DNA of 64,000 nucleotides from Microbispora catharanthi (lineage in GTDB: Bacteria > Actinomycetota > Actinomycetes > Streptosporangiales > Streptosporangiaceae): positions 1-64,000 of the forward strand of contig NZ_VDMA02000003.1 of the NCBI RefSeq assembly GCF_006334915.2, written 5' to 3'. The notes under the pieces are model-generated. The model saw only the letters and a list, made by a program, of their open reading frames with translations, was not told the origin of the DNA and made no database searches. Position 1 is the stretch's first letter. Every line of letters begins with the position of its first letter. This document shows positions 18,072-26,329 of this stretch, piece after piece. The translations under genes were made by a program, and so were the position numbers.

Positions 18072-18893
18072 TCAAAGCCAGGCCCGGAGTTCCCAGAGCA
18101 GGGGAAAGAAGTGCAAACGCGTCCTTCCCCTCAAGTACGGTGCCCCGGAGGAGCCTCCCGTACCGGATTTCGTGCCGATCTGGCGCTCCACCATCTGCAC
18201 GTGCCTCATCCGCCAGAGCGCGGTCGTCTCGTCGTGGGTGAGGAGATCTTCGGCCAGGTCCCACAGATCGTCGTACGACCCCCGGTCACGGGCCACGGCC
18301 AGCAGGGATTCCATGATCTCCTCGTCGGAGACCGGCAGGCCGCGCTGGGAGAGGGCGGTGAGGAAAGCATCCCACAGCGTCGGCTCGGCGAGCCGCCGCC
18401 GGAGCCTGGCGAGTTCCGCCTCGCTCGCGTCCCTCAGCCGGCCGAGGTAGGCCGGGTCCTTGGCGCCCGAGAGGAACTCGAGCTCGCGGAACTGCACCGA
18501 CTGGAAGCCGCTCGCGGGGGCGAGCACCGACCGGAACTCCAGGAAGTCCTGCGGCGTCATGGTCTCCAGCACCTGGACCTGGTCGACCATGACCTTCTCC
18601 ACCGCGTGGACCCGGCGGAACAGATGCCGGGCGCGCCACAGCGCGCCCTCGATCATCGCGTCCCTGATCCGCTCCAGCTCGTGCAGGAGGAGCTTGAACC
18701 ACAGCTCGTAGACCTGGTGGACGGTGATGAACAGCAGCTCGTCGCTGGCCCCCGACCGCTGCTCCTGCTGGCCGAGCAGCTCGGGCAGGCGGAGATAGCC
18801 GCCATAGGACAGGCGCCCGCCCTCCTCACCGAAGCTGCGGGGCGGGGGAAGCACGTCCCCGGACCCGGCCCGGCCGTACGGCGTCGCAGGCAT
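18072..18893 (-). CDS. kynA: tryptophan 2,3-dioxygenase
   Basis: The protein has 273 residues, normal for the bacterial enzyme. His59 in FITVHQVYELWFK corresponds to the active-site base, His231 in LWRMRHVQMVERQIG to the axial haem ligand, and GTGGSSGAPYL is the family's substrate loop. It opens the indole ring of tryptophan to N-formylkynurenine. ATG at 18893 has GGAGGAG at ideal spacing, while the in-frame ATG at 18935 lacks one. No kynureninase or formamidase gene is next to it. It shares orientation with the downstream glutamate dehydrogenase gene across a 26 bp gap, which suggests a joint amino-acid catabolic transcript. Confidence 0.92.
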   Translation of the reverse strand: MPATPYGRAGSGDVLPPPRSFGEEGGRLSYGGYLRLPELLGQQEQRSGASDELLFITVHQVYELWFKLLLHELERIRDAMIEGALWRARHLFRRVHAVEKVMVDQVQVLETMTPQDFLEFRSVLAPASGFQSVQFRELEFLSGAKDPAYLGRLRDASEAELARLRRRLAEPTLWDAFLTALSQRGLPVSDEEIMESLLAVARDRGSYDDLWDLAEDLLTHDETTALWRMRHVQMVERQIGTKSGTGGSSGAPYLRGRTRLHFFPLLWELRAWL

Positions 18894-19202
18894 GCGCCAC
18901 TCCTCCACGATGGGCGCGTCCCTTCCGATCCCCATTGACCGAAAGCCCGGCACCACCGCCCCCGATACCACCCCATAACGGCACAAACGTCAACTTCGTC
19001 GCGCGCCCGCAATCAGGGGATTGACCTTGCCCCATTTAACCAGCCACGCCTCCGCCGAGGGGTCTCATGCGCATACAGCCGCCGGAGACGACCGTCCACC
19101 GACGGAGGCCCTCGCGCCGGGCATCGGGAAATCGCGAATGCCTGATCACAAAATGGCTTGGACTTCTCGAAGCTGCTTTCGATTCACGTACGATCATGCG
19201 CT
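18894..19202. other. intergenic region upstream of kynA and the divergent membrane gene
   Basis: The 309 bp between two divergent genes should contain both promoters. No gene with a ribosome site is seen. The stretch from about 19110 to 19200 is less GC-rich than the genes around it. No clear operator repeat was recognised. Confidence 0.4.
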
Positions 19203-19760
19203 GTGGAAGATCATCGTCCGGAGCGTGCGGCCGTCTTCGTGGACCAGAGCGGGCGCCGGGCCAAGATCTTGACAGCCGCCGCGGTCGGCGGGGCGATCGT
19301 CGTCCTCGCGCTGACTCTCACGCTGGTGAGCGGAGCACTGGCCGGTCCCGAGCTCCCTCCGATGGGATGGCTCGGCACGCAGGGACAGCAGGTCGTGGAA
19401 CGCTCCCCCACGGGTTCCCCCACCCCGTCCCGCGGGTCCGAGCACAGGCGTGTCCCTCGGGCGAGCGGCACGCCGCGCGCGACGGCGGCTCCCGCGCCGC
19501 GGACTCCCTCCGCGCGCAGGCCGCCGAGCAGGGTGCCCTCCGCCTCCCCTTCCAGCCGGAGGAGCCTGAGGCCGAGCACGACGCCTTCCGCGGTCCCGGA
19601 GCCGGATGTGGAGATCTCCGCGTCCGGTGAGTCCACGCCCGAGCCGTCGGCTCCCGAGGTCGAGCAGACCACGGCGCCGGCCGAGGAGGCGACGCGGACC
19701 CCGGCAGCGGAGCCCAGCACCGTCCAGACACCTCCCCAGCAGCCCGGGGCCTCCCAGTGA
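19203..19760 (+). CDS. single-pass membrane protein with Pro/Ser/Thr-rich extracellular tail
   Basis: About 185 residues. A short cytoplasmic start (VEDHRPERAAVFVDQSGRRA) leads to one hydrophobic helix (AVGGAIVVLALTLTLVSGAL) and a long low-complexity tail rich in Pro, Ser, Thr, Arg and Glu with no recognisable fold. GTG at 19203 is chosen because the helix then lies near the N-terminus. An upstream in-frame start at 19158 is possible. The stop lies seven bases before the deacetylase/glycosyltransferase start, so the genes are likely cotranscribed. The tail may span the wall and assist polysaccharide synthesis, which is inference from the neighbour. Confidence 0.65.
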   Translation: MEDHRPERAAVFVDQSGRRAKILTAAAVGGAIVVLALTLTLVSGALAGPELPPMGWLGTQGQQVVERSPTGSPTPSRGSEHRRVPRASGTPRATAAPAPRTPSARRPPSRVPSASPSSRRSLRPSTTPSAVPEPDVEISASGESTPEPSAPEVEQTTAPAEEATRTPAAEPSTVQTPPQQPGASQ

Positions 19761-19767
19761 TGCGTCG

Positions 19768-22002
19768 ATGAGACGACAGCGCAGAGCGGCCGAGCGGAGA
19801 CCTGCCGAGCCGCGCGGCCACTGGTTCCTCGCCGCGATCGCCGCGCTGCTCATGGCCGGAGCGCTGCTGCTCAACGCGTACGCGCACAACGTGGTCGGCG
19901 AGACCCAGCCGCCCCCGGCGGACTTCGGCGACTCCGCCGAGCTGGAACAGATTCGCTCCGGCGGCCCCCTGGTCAACGTCTCGGGATCCCGGCCGCTCAG
20001 CGCCCGGCCCAAGCCCCGCCGGGTGGCGCTCACCTTCGACGACGGACCCGATCCGCGGTGGACGCCCCGGCTGCTCGACCTGCTCCGCGAGCACCACGCG
20101 AAGGCGACCTTCTTCGTCCTGGGAGCCCACGTCGCCGACCACCCCGAGCTCACCCGCCGCATGGTCGCCGAAGGACACGAGATCGGCAACCACACCTACA
20201 CCCACGCCGACCTGGGTGCGGTGCCGGCCTGGCGGATCCGCGTGGAGATGTCCCTGACGCAGAAGACGCTGGCCGCGGCGGCCGGGATTCACACCCGCCT
20301 CGCCCGCATTCCGTACTCCTCGGGCCCGGGAGCGGTCGGGTACGGGCAGCTCGCCACCATGCGGCTGCTCGGCGACGAGGGATACCTCGTGACGTTCACC
20401 GACGTGGACACCCAGGACTGGAGCCGCCCGCCCGTGGACGAGATGGTCCTCGCGTCCCTCGCGCGCACGGTCGAGGGCGAGGGCGTAGTGATCATGTTCC
20501 ACGACTCGGGAGGCGACCGCGCCCGGACGCTGGCCGCCGTCGACCGGCTGCTCACCCGGCTGGAGAAGAAGGGATACACCGCCACCACCCTCACGGACGC
20601 CGTCGGGCTCCCCACGGCGCACACCGCCGCCTCCCCTGACGAGCGCGTCCTCGGCACGGTCCTGGGGTTCGCCCAGCGCGCCTCCTTCACCTTCGTCGAG
20701 GCGCTCGGCTGGTTCCTCGCCGCGGCCGGCGTGCTCACCCTGCTCCGGCTGACCCTCTTCGTCGCGCTGGCGTGGGCGCACGCCCGCAGGACGCGCGGGA
20801 GATCCGCGAACGCCGGCGTTCCCCACTGGGCGGCCACGCCGCCGGTCTCGGTGATCGTGCCCGCCTACAACGAGGCGGCGGGGATCGAGGCGACGGTCCG
20901 GTCGCTGGTCAGGACCGACTATCCCGGCCCGGTCGAGGTCGTCGTCGTGGACGACGGCTCGGCCGACGAGACCGGGCGGATCGCCGCCTCGCTCGGCCTG
21001 CCCGGAGTCCGGGTGATCCGGCAGCCGAACGCGGGGAAGCCCGCCGCGCTCACCACCGGCATCGCCCACGCCGCCCACGACATCCTGGTCATGGTGGACG
21101 GCGACACCGTCTTCGAACCCTCGACCATCGGGACCCTCGTACGGCCGCTCGCCGACCGCACCGTCGGCGCGGTCAGCGGCAACACCAAGGTCGGCAACCG
21201 GCGCGGGATGATCGGCCGCTGGCAGCACATCGAGTACGTCGTCGGGTTCAACCTGGACCGCCGGGCGTTCGACCTGCTCGGCTGCATGGCGACGGTGCCG
21301 GGGGCGATCGGCGCGTTCCGCCGCGAGGCGATCGCGTCGGCCGGCGGCGTCAGCGCGGACACGCTCGCCGAGGACACCGACCTGACCATGGCGATCAGCC
21401 GCAGGGGCTGGCGGGTGGTCTACGAGGAGCGGGCGCGCGCGTGGACCGAGGCGCCCGCCTCGCTCGGCCAGCTGTGGCGGCAGCGGTACCGGTGGTGCTA
21501 CGGCACGCTGCAGGCGATCTGGAAGCATCGCGGCGCGGTCGCGGAGCGCCGTCCCTTCGGCCGGCGATGCATCGGATATCTCACGCTGTTCCAGGTGATC
21601 CTGCCGTTACTGGCCCCCGTCGTCGACGTCATGGCCCTCTACGGGCTGTTCGTCGGCGATCCCCTGCCCGTGGTCGCGGTGTGGGCCGGCTTCGTCGCGG
21701 TGCAGGCGCTCACCGGCTGGTACGCGCTGCGCCTGGACGGCGAACGGGCCTCGGTGCTGTGGGTGCTGCCGCTGCAGCAGTTCGTCTACCGGCAGCTGAT
21801 GTATCTGGTCGTCATCCAGTCGATGGCCACCGCGGTCCTGGGGGCCCGGCTGCGCTGGCACACGGTCCGCAGGGAGGGCACGTTCACCCTGGCGGGACCG
21901 TCCGTCCCGAGACCGTCCGTCCCGAGACCGTCAGTCGCGGGCCGCCGGCGCGGGCCGGTCAGGGGTGGGAACGCTCCGAGGAGGAGACGGAGCCGTCCTT
22001 GA
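19768..22002 (+). CDS. polysaccharide deacetylase fused to family 2 glycosyltransferase
   Basis: About 744 residues. An N-terminal membrane helix (about 19-38) precedes an extracellular NodB deacetylase domain with TFDDGPD (Asp91, Asp92) and HTYTH (His142, His146). A second helix follows, then a cytoplasmic GT-A domain with SVIVPAYNEAAGIE, VVVDDGSADET, MVDGDT, EDTDLTMAISRRGW and QRYRW, and further C-terminal helices. This plan matches enzymes that polymerise and de-N-acetylate an exported amino-sugar polymer of poly-N-acetylglucosamine type. The last 50 residues are odd: a threefold PSVPR-like repeat (21895-21945) and an Arg-rich tail that overlaps the convergent anti-sigma stub by 44 bp. Confidence 0.88.
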   Translation: MRRQRRAAERRPAEPRGHWFLAAIAALLMAGALLLNAYAHNVVGETQPPPADFGDSAELEQIRSGGPLVNVSGSRPLSARPKPRRVALTFDDGPDPRWTPRLLDLLREHHAKATFFVLGAHVADHPELTRRMVAEGHEIGNHTYTHADLGAVPAWRIRVEMSLTQKTLAAAAGIHTRLARIPYSSGPGAVGYGQLATMRLLGDEGYLVTFTDVDTQDWSRPPVDEMVLASLARTVEGEGVVIMFHDSGGDRARTLAAVDRLLTRLEKKGYTATTLTDAVGLPTAHTAASPDERVLGTVLGFAQRASFTFVEALGWFLAAAGVLTLLRLTLFVALAWAHARRTRGRSANAGVPHWAATPPVSVIVPAYNEAAGIEATVRSLVRTDYPGPVEVVVVDDGSADETGRIAASLGLPGVRVIRQPNAGKPAALTTGIAHAAHDILVMVDGDTVFEPSTIGTLVRPLADRTVGAVSGNTKVGNRRGMIGRWQHIEYVVGFNLDRRAFDLLGCMATVPGAIGAFRREAIASAGGVSADTLAEDTDLTMAISRRGWRVVYEERARAWTEAPASLGQLWRQRYRWCYGTLQAIWKHRGAVAERRPFGRRCIGYLTLFQVILPLLAPVVDVMALYGLFVGDPLPVVAVWAGFVAVQALTGWYALRLDGERASVLWVLPLQQFVYRQLMYLVVIQSMATAVLGARLRWHTVRREGTFTLAGPSVPRPSVPRPSVAGRRRGPVRGGNAPRRRRSRP

Positions 22003-22159
22003 CGGCGTCGAGCATGCCGGGCAGCTCCTGGGTCTCCAGCAGTTCCGCCCGGCATGGAGCGCATTCGTCGAGGTGCCGCTCGAATGCCTCGGCGTCGGCG
22101 TCGTCAAGCACTCCCAGGGCGTACGCTGCCACGTCGAAGTGCGGCGACGTCGCGGACAT
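21959..22159 (-). CDS. zinc-finger anti-sigma domain stub
   Basis: Only 66 residues: FDVAAYALGVLDDADAEAFE followed by RHLDECAPCRAEL, the HxxxCxxC zinc motif of ZAS-type anti-sigma factors. Full-length relatives are usually about 200 residues, with a membrane helix and an extracytoplasmic domain that are missing here. The last 14 or so residues are antisense to the glycosyltransferase tail, so the gene was probably cut short by a rearrangement. No sigma factor gene is adjacent. It may be non-functional or act as a soluble sigma-binding mini-protein. Confidence 0.6.
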   Translation of the reverse strand: MSATSPHFDVAAYALGVLDDADAEAFERHLDECAPCRAELLETQELPGMLDAVKDGSVSSSERSHP

Positions 22160-22198
22160 CAGCTGGCCACTCCCCTCTCCTTCAGCTCGGCCAGGTTC

Positions 22199-22507
22199 GT
22201 GCTGTCGGCGCTGGACGCGTTCGCCGACGACGTGGAGGAGCATCGCTTCCACGGCGGTTGCGGGCGGGCGACGAAGGGCCTGCTGCCGCTGCCGATCGAG
22301 GACGCGCAGGACGCCAGGCTCGTCGTCGACTGGACTCGCTGCCAGGGCCACGGCCTGTGCGCGCACCTCGTGCCCGAGCTGGTCAAGCTCGACCGCCACG
22401 GCTTTCCGGTGTTCATGGACACCGGGGTGCCCTCCTGGCTGCTGGGCGAGGCGCAGAAGGCCGTGGAGATGTGCCCCGCGCTGGCCCTCCGCATAGGGAT
22501 GAAGTGA
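22199..22507 (+). CDS. ferredoxin domain, probable C-terminal remnant of a NuoF-like fusion protein
   Basis: About 102 residues from GTG 22199. The C-terminal part is a 3Fe-4S-type ferredoxin, with RCQGHGLCAHLVPELVKLD and later EMCPALAL supplying the Cys ligands. The preceding LSALDAFADDVEEHRFHGGC resembles the C-terminal end of NuoF-like iron-sulphur proteins that carry such ferredoxins in other actinobacteria. The flavin/NADH part is missing, upstream codons run into the divergent anti-sigma stub, and no good ribosome site is seen. It may be a truncated gene rather than an independent ferredoxin. Confidence 0.6.
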   Translation: MLSALDAFADDVEEHRFHGGCGRATKGLLPLPIEDAQDARLVVDWTRCQGHGLCAHLVPELVKLDRHGFPVFMDTGVPSWLLGEAQKAVEMCPALALRIGMK

Positions 22508-22579
22508 TGGGCTTGTTACCAACCGGACCGGTTCCATGAGCGTCTCAACGAGGTAGATCACCACCTCGGGAGTACGACC

Positions 22580-24040
22580 ATGATCGACAGACGGAGTTTC
22601 CTTCGCGTCTCGGCCCTCGCCGGGGCCGCCGCCTTTTCCGGCACGGCTTTCGCCGCCGCGGGTCCCCGTCCCGCCGACTGGTCCGCGCTCGGGCGGGGGC
22701 TGGACGGCAAACTGATCCGTCCCGGCGACGCGTCGTACGACAACGCGCGCCGCGTGTTCAACTCGGCCTTCGACTCCGTACGCCCGGCCGGGGTGGCCTA
22801 CTGCACGACGGCGGCGGACGTGTCGGAGTGCCTGGCGTTCGCCCGGCGATACGCCGTGCCGGTGACCTCCCGCGCTGGCGGGCACAGCTACGCGGGCTGG
22901 TCCACGGGCAGCGGGCTCGTCATCGACGTGTCACCGATGAGCGGCGTGTCCTACTCGGGCGGCCACGCCACGGTCGGGGCCGGGGCGCGCCTGGTCGACG
23001 TGTACGCCAAGCTCGCCGCGCACGGCGTCAGCATCCCGGCCGGTTCCTGCCCGACCGTCGGGGTGGCCGGGCTCACGCTGGGCGGCGGCATCGGCGTGGT
23101 GTCACGGCAGTACGGCCTGACCTGCGATGTGCTGGAGTCCCTGAAGGTGGTCACGGCGGACGGCAAGGTGGTGACCTGCTCGCCGAGCTCGCACCCGGAC
23201 CTCTTCTGGGCCTCCCGGGGAGGCGGCGGCGGCAACTTCGGCGTGGCGACGTCGTTCACGTTCCGGACTCATCCGACGCGTTCCGTGACCCTGTTCTTCC
23301 TGCACTGGCCCTGGTCGAAGGCCGCGGCCGTGCTGAAGGCATGGCAGGCGTGGGCGCCCTCCGCGCCCGACGCGATGTGGTCCAACTGCCACCTCAACCA
23401 CGATCCGTCGCTCGACGTGATGGTCGGCGGGCTGTACCTCGGCGGCAAGACGGCGTGCGAGAACCTGCTGCAGAAGCTCGTCGACCGCGTCGGCTCGGGC
23501 CCTTCGACCCGCTACGTCGCGACCTCGGCCTACGACCACGCGATGATGGTGGAGGCGGGCTGCGCGTCGATGTCCGTGGCCCAGTGCCACCGCCCCGGCA
23601 CGCTTCCCGGGCAGAACGCGAGCGGCAAGCTCGTCCGCGACTCGTTCTCGGCCAAGTCGCATTTCGCCTACACTCCGCTGTCGTCCGCCGGGATCAAGGC
23701 GCTGCTGGCCCAGGTCGCCGCGCCGGGACGGCACTCGGTGCTGCTCGACGCGCTCGGTGGCGCCGTCGCGAGGGTCCGCCCCGACGCCACCGCCTTCCCG
23801 CACCGCAAGGCGCTCTTCAGCGTGCAGTACTACTCCCACTTCTCCGGCGCCGCCGGCTGGGCCCGGACCGCCCACGCCGCCATGCGGCCGTACTTCGGCG
23901 ACCACGCGTACGTGAACTACGTCGATCCGGAGCTCAAGGACTGGCGGCAGCAGTACTACGGCGCCAACGCCGCCCGCCTGGCCCAGGTCAAGGCCGCGTA
24001 CGACCCCGGCCGCCTGTTCCGTCTGCCCCAGGGTGTGTGA
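22580..24040 (+). CDS. Tat-exported FAD-linked oxidase, berberine-bridge-enzyme family
   Basis: The protein has 486 residues. A twin-arginine signal (RRSFLR at 4-9, then a hydrophobic Ala-rich stretch) directs folded export. The PCMH-type FAD domain carries His102 (RAGGHSYAGW) and Cys157 (AGSCPTVGVAGLTLGGG), the pair that makes the bicovalent flavin link in this family. The C-terminus has the BBE signature YVNYVDPELKDW. The family oxidises sugars, alkaloids or other alcohols with oxygen, and the substrate cannot be told here. It is monocistronic by spacing, with about 70 bp before it and 39 bp to the next gene. Confidence 0.9.
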   Translation: MIDRRSFLRVSALAGAAAFSGTAFAAAGPRPADWSALGRGLDGKLIRPGDASYDNARRVFNSAFDSVRPAGVAYCTTAADVSECLAFARRYAVPVTSRAGGHSYAGWSTGSGLVIDVSPMSGVSYSGGHATVGAGARLVDVYAKLAAHGVSIPAGSCPTVGVAGLTLGGGIGVVSRQYGLTCDVLESLKVVTADGKVVTCSPSSHPDLFWASRGGGGGNFGVATSFTFRTHPTRSVTLFFLHWPWSKAAAVLKAWQAWAPSAPDAMWSNCHLNHDPSLDVMVGGLYLGGKTACENLLQKLVDRVGSGPSTRYVATSAYDHAMMVEAGCASMSVAQCHRPGTLPGQNASGKLVRDSFSAKSHFAYTPLSSAGIKALLAQVAAPGRHSVLLDALGGAVARVRPDATAFPHRKALFSVQYYSHFSGAAGWARTAHAAMRPYFGDHAYVNYVDPELKDWRQQYYGANAARLAQVKAAYDPGRLFRLPQGV

Positions 24041-24079
24041 ACGGTTGCCGATCGGGCCGGGCTGCGCGAACCTCACGAT

Positions 24080-24802
24080 ATGAGCGAGGAGCGGCGGACG
24101 ATGACGGGCGCCGACGGCGCCCCGGTGTTCAGTTACCTGGAAGGCGTCCGCGACGGCAGCCCCTGGGCGTACGCGATCGAGGACATCGGTCCGGGAGCCG
24201 CCGGCGCGATCACGTCGCGAATGCCCGGTTGGGCGGTCTCCGCGCCGGTCGAGCTCGGTCAGGCCCTGCTCGACCGGGGCGCGCGACTGCTGCGGCACAT
24301 GCACATGATGCGGTGCGACCTGTCGATCACCAGGCCGGTCGCGGACGTCGCTCCGGACGGCTTCCGGATAGTGCCCTGTGACCGGTCGCCCGCCGAGATC
24401 TTCCCCGCGTGGTTCGCGGCCTACCCGCCCGGCCATCCCGACTACCGCCCGCGTGACAGAGGGAAGGCTCTGGAGGAGGAGCTGGTTCCGCTCCTCAGTG
24501 GCGAGGAGATCGGCCCTCTGCTTCCCTGCAGCGTCCTCGCCGTACGGGATGAGGGAGAGGTCGTGGGGGGAGTTCTCGTCACCGACTCGAACCGGGGGCC
24601 GTGGATCGCGGACGTGTTCCGGCACCCGGACCGGTCCCCGCGAGGTCTCGGCGCGCTCATGCTGTCGACCACCCTGGCCCGGGCCGGCGCGGACGGGCTG
24701 ACCGGCGTCGGCCTGGTGGTCACCGAGGGCAACCCCGCCCGCCGCCTGTACGAGAGGCTCGGTTTCCGCGTCATCGACAGTGCGATGACGGTCATGATCT
24801 GA
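24080..24802 (+). CDS. GNAT-family N-acetyltransferase
   Basis: The protein has 240 residues. The C-terminal half is the GNAT fold: SVLAVRDEGEVVGGVLVTDS, then the acetyl-CoA loop PDRSPRGLGALML, and GLVVTEGNPARRLYERLGFR near the end. The N-terminal 90 residues (YLEGVRDGSPWAYAIEDIGP and after) are not recognised and may shape the substrate pocket. The acceptor is unknown. ATG at 24080 begins 39 bp after the oxidase stop, so cotranscription is possible. Confidence 0.8.
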   Translation: MSEERRTMTGADGAPVFSYLEGVRDGSPWAYAIEDIGPGAAGAITSRMPGWAVSAPVELGQALLDRGARLLRHMHMMRCDLSITRPVADVAPDGFRIVPCDRSPAEIFPAWFAAYPPGHPDYRPRDRGKALEEELVPLLSGEEIGPLLPCSVLAVRDEGEVVGGVLVTDSNRGPWIADVFRHPDRSPRGLGALMLSTTLARAGADGLTGVGLVVTEGNPARRLYERLGFRVIDSAMTVMI

Positions 24803-24850
24803 CAGCTGAACAGACGACCGGACATCGTGCTGCCGATGCTCGACCGGGAG

Positions 24851-25285
24851 CTACATGTCGTCCGGCAGCAGCCGGAATGCCTTGTGCGGTGTCAGAGGGC
24901 GCACCGCGCGGAAATCACGCCGGTCCAGCGTGAGCATGGCGTCCGTCCGGAACTCCGCGGCCAGCACGACATTGACCGCGTCGGCGAGGTCCAGGTCCAT
25001 TGACGCATAGCGGTGCCGCACCGCACATGCCGCCTCCAGGACCTCGGTCGAGACTTCCGGGACCTGAAAGCGCAGACGGCGCGCATTGGAGAGGATGAAG
25101 GCGATGATCTGCGCGCGAGCGGCAGAGCCGAAACGAACCTTGGCCAGGTGGTCGACTTCCGCCAACACCAAAGGAGAGATGACTACTGTCCCGGCCTCAC
25201 GGAGGATGCTCTGACAATCGGTACTCTCGGCCGCATCTCTATCAGAGGCGGCGATGATGCCGGATGTGTCCGCGATGACGATCAC
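24851..25285 (-). CDS. vapC: PIN-domain ribonuclease toxin, VapC-like
   Basis: The protein has 144 residues with the acidic PIN quartet: Asp6 (IADTSG), Glu43 (LAEVDHL), Asp99/Asp102 (MDLDLADAVN) and Asp121/Asp124 (LDRRDFR). Family members cleave specific RNAs, often tRNA or rRNA, when released from antitoxin. Its start overlaps the antitoxin stop by 4 bp (ATGA), the usual translational coupling. Confidence 0.88.
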   Translation of the reverse strand: MIVIADTSGIIAASDRDAAESTDCQSILREAGTVVISPLVLAEVDHLAKVRFGSAARAQIIAFILSNARRLRFQVPEVSTEVLEAACAVRHRYASMDLDLADAVNVVLAAEFRTDAMLTLDRRDFRAVRPLTPHKAFRLLPDDM

Positions 25286-25521
25286 CCGCCGACGGCCCTC
25301 TTGGCCACCACCGATGTGATCTCATCGTTGGTGACCGGCTCGCCGCTGCCTTCGAAGGTCGGCCAGTCCAACGGCTCGTCCCACACACGGTTCGCCATCG
25401 CAGCCAAGTGGATTCCCTCACGGATGATCTCCGCCTCCGGAATGCCCCGGCGCTTCGCAGCCTCCTTGATGAGGGCAAGGTCCTCAGGGTCGGCGTAAAC
25501 GTTCGTCCTCTTCATAGACAT
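25282..25521 (-). CDS. vapB: ribbon-helix-helix antitoxin, VapB-like
   Basis: The protein has 79 residues. The N-terminal RTNVYADPEDLALIKEAAKR with GIPEAEIIREGIHLAA fits a ribbon-helix-helix DNA-binding domain. The acidic, Trp-containing C-terminus (WDEPLDWPTFEGSGEPVTND) would wrap the toxin. Starts at 25521 and 25515 are both possible. TACCGGTA at 25541-25548, just upstream, is a palindrome that may be part of the autoregulatory operator. Confidence 0.85.
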   Translation of the reverse strand: MSMKRTNVYADPEDLALIKEAAKRRGIPEAEIIREGIHLAAMANRVWDEPLDWPTFEGSGEPVTNDEITSVVAKRAVGG

Positions 25522-25649
25522 GTACCAACGCTAACACACGTACCGGTATCGATGAGGGGCGCGGCGCGTGAGCCGTGCCGAGCCGCCGACCCTCCCGTTA
25601 CTCAATGTGATAAGTAGATTGCCGACAGCAATCACTCGGGGGGAAGTCC

Positions 25650-26297
25650 ATGAACGTATCTCGATCTCGCGTGTACCTGACCTGCGGTCTCGGCGCCGCC
25701 GCGGCGGGTGTGCTGGGCCTGGCCCTGACGGTCGTCCCGTCGGTCGCCGAGGGTGCGTCGAGTGGCGGTAGCCAGAGCACCAGGCCGGTCGCCGACCCCT
25801 CGCCGAAGCAGCCGGGCGGCCACACCGTGCTGACGTGCGCGGTGAGCACCAACGGCCAGCCGATCACCGCCGACCCCGCGGTGGGCAAGGAGGCCCGCGC
25901 GGTGACCGCCAAGGGCACCGTGACGCTCACCAACTGCGCCTCTCCCGACGGGAGCTTCCCCAACCTCCGCTCGGGGACGGCCACCTTCAAGGGCACCGGG
26001 CAGGCGTCCTGCACGAGCGTCCAGGACGTCGCCGGCACGGGCACCATCACCTGGAAGGACGCCCAGGGCCAGACGCTGGGCACCTCCACGGTCCGTCCCA
26101 ACCTCGACGCGATCAACGCGTACAACCCTGGCGACATGATGCTGGTCGGCGAGGTCACCCAAGGAAAGCTGAAGGGCAAGCGGATCGCGGGGAAGGCCGC
26201 TCCCACCTCGGACATCAGCCAGTGCTCAAGCAAGGGCGTGAGCAGCGCCCAGGGCAGCGGCACGGTCGCCTTCATCGCCGTCGACGCATCGAAGTAG
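25650..26297 (+). CDS. secreted protein of unknown function
   Basis: The protein has 215 residues. A signal peptide of about 35 residues (LGAAAAGVLGLALTVVPSVA, cleavage near AEGAS) is followed by a beta-rich, Gly/Thr-rich mature domain with four cysteines (LTCAVS, LTNCAS, ASCTSV, SQCSSK), likely two disulphides. No enzymatic motif is seen. ATG at 25650 is preceded by GGGGGAAG. It ends 32 bp before the ABC ATPase, so it could belong to the same transcript as the transporter and terpene genes. Confidence 0.72.
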   Translation: MNVSRSRVYLTCGLGAAAAGVLGLALTVVPSVAEGASSGGSQSTRPVADPSPKQPGGHTVLTCAVSTNGQPITADPAVGKEARAVTAKGTVTLTNCASPDGSFPNLRSGTATFKGTGQASCTSVQDVAGTGTITWKDAQGQTLGTSTVRPNLDAINAYNPGDMMLVGEVTQGKLKGKRIAGKAAPTSDISQCSSKGVSSAQGSGTVAFIAVDASK

Positions 26298-26329
26298 CCG
26301 ACGCGGGACCGGGTGGGGAAGGGTGCTGA

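Noticed and set aside
13099-18450. 1783-codon open frame on the plus strand opposite the glutamate dehydrogenase gene
   Set aside because: It is antisense to a fully recognisable enzyme, has low-complexity Arg/Val/Gly/His-rich composition and no domain. Such frames arise from high third-position GC.
21895-21945. short tandem repeat as a possible CRISPR or mobile element footprint
   Set aside because: It is a 15 bp in-frame repeat within a coding tail, with no spacers and no terminal repeats.
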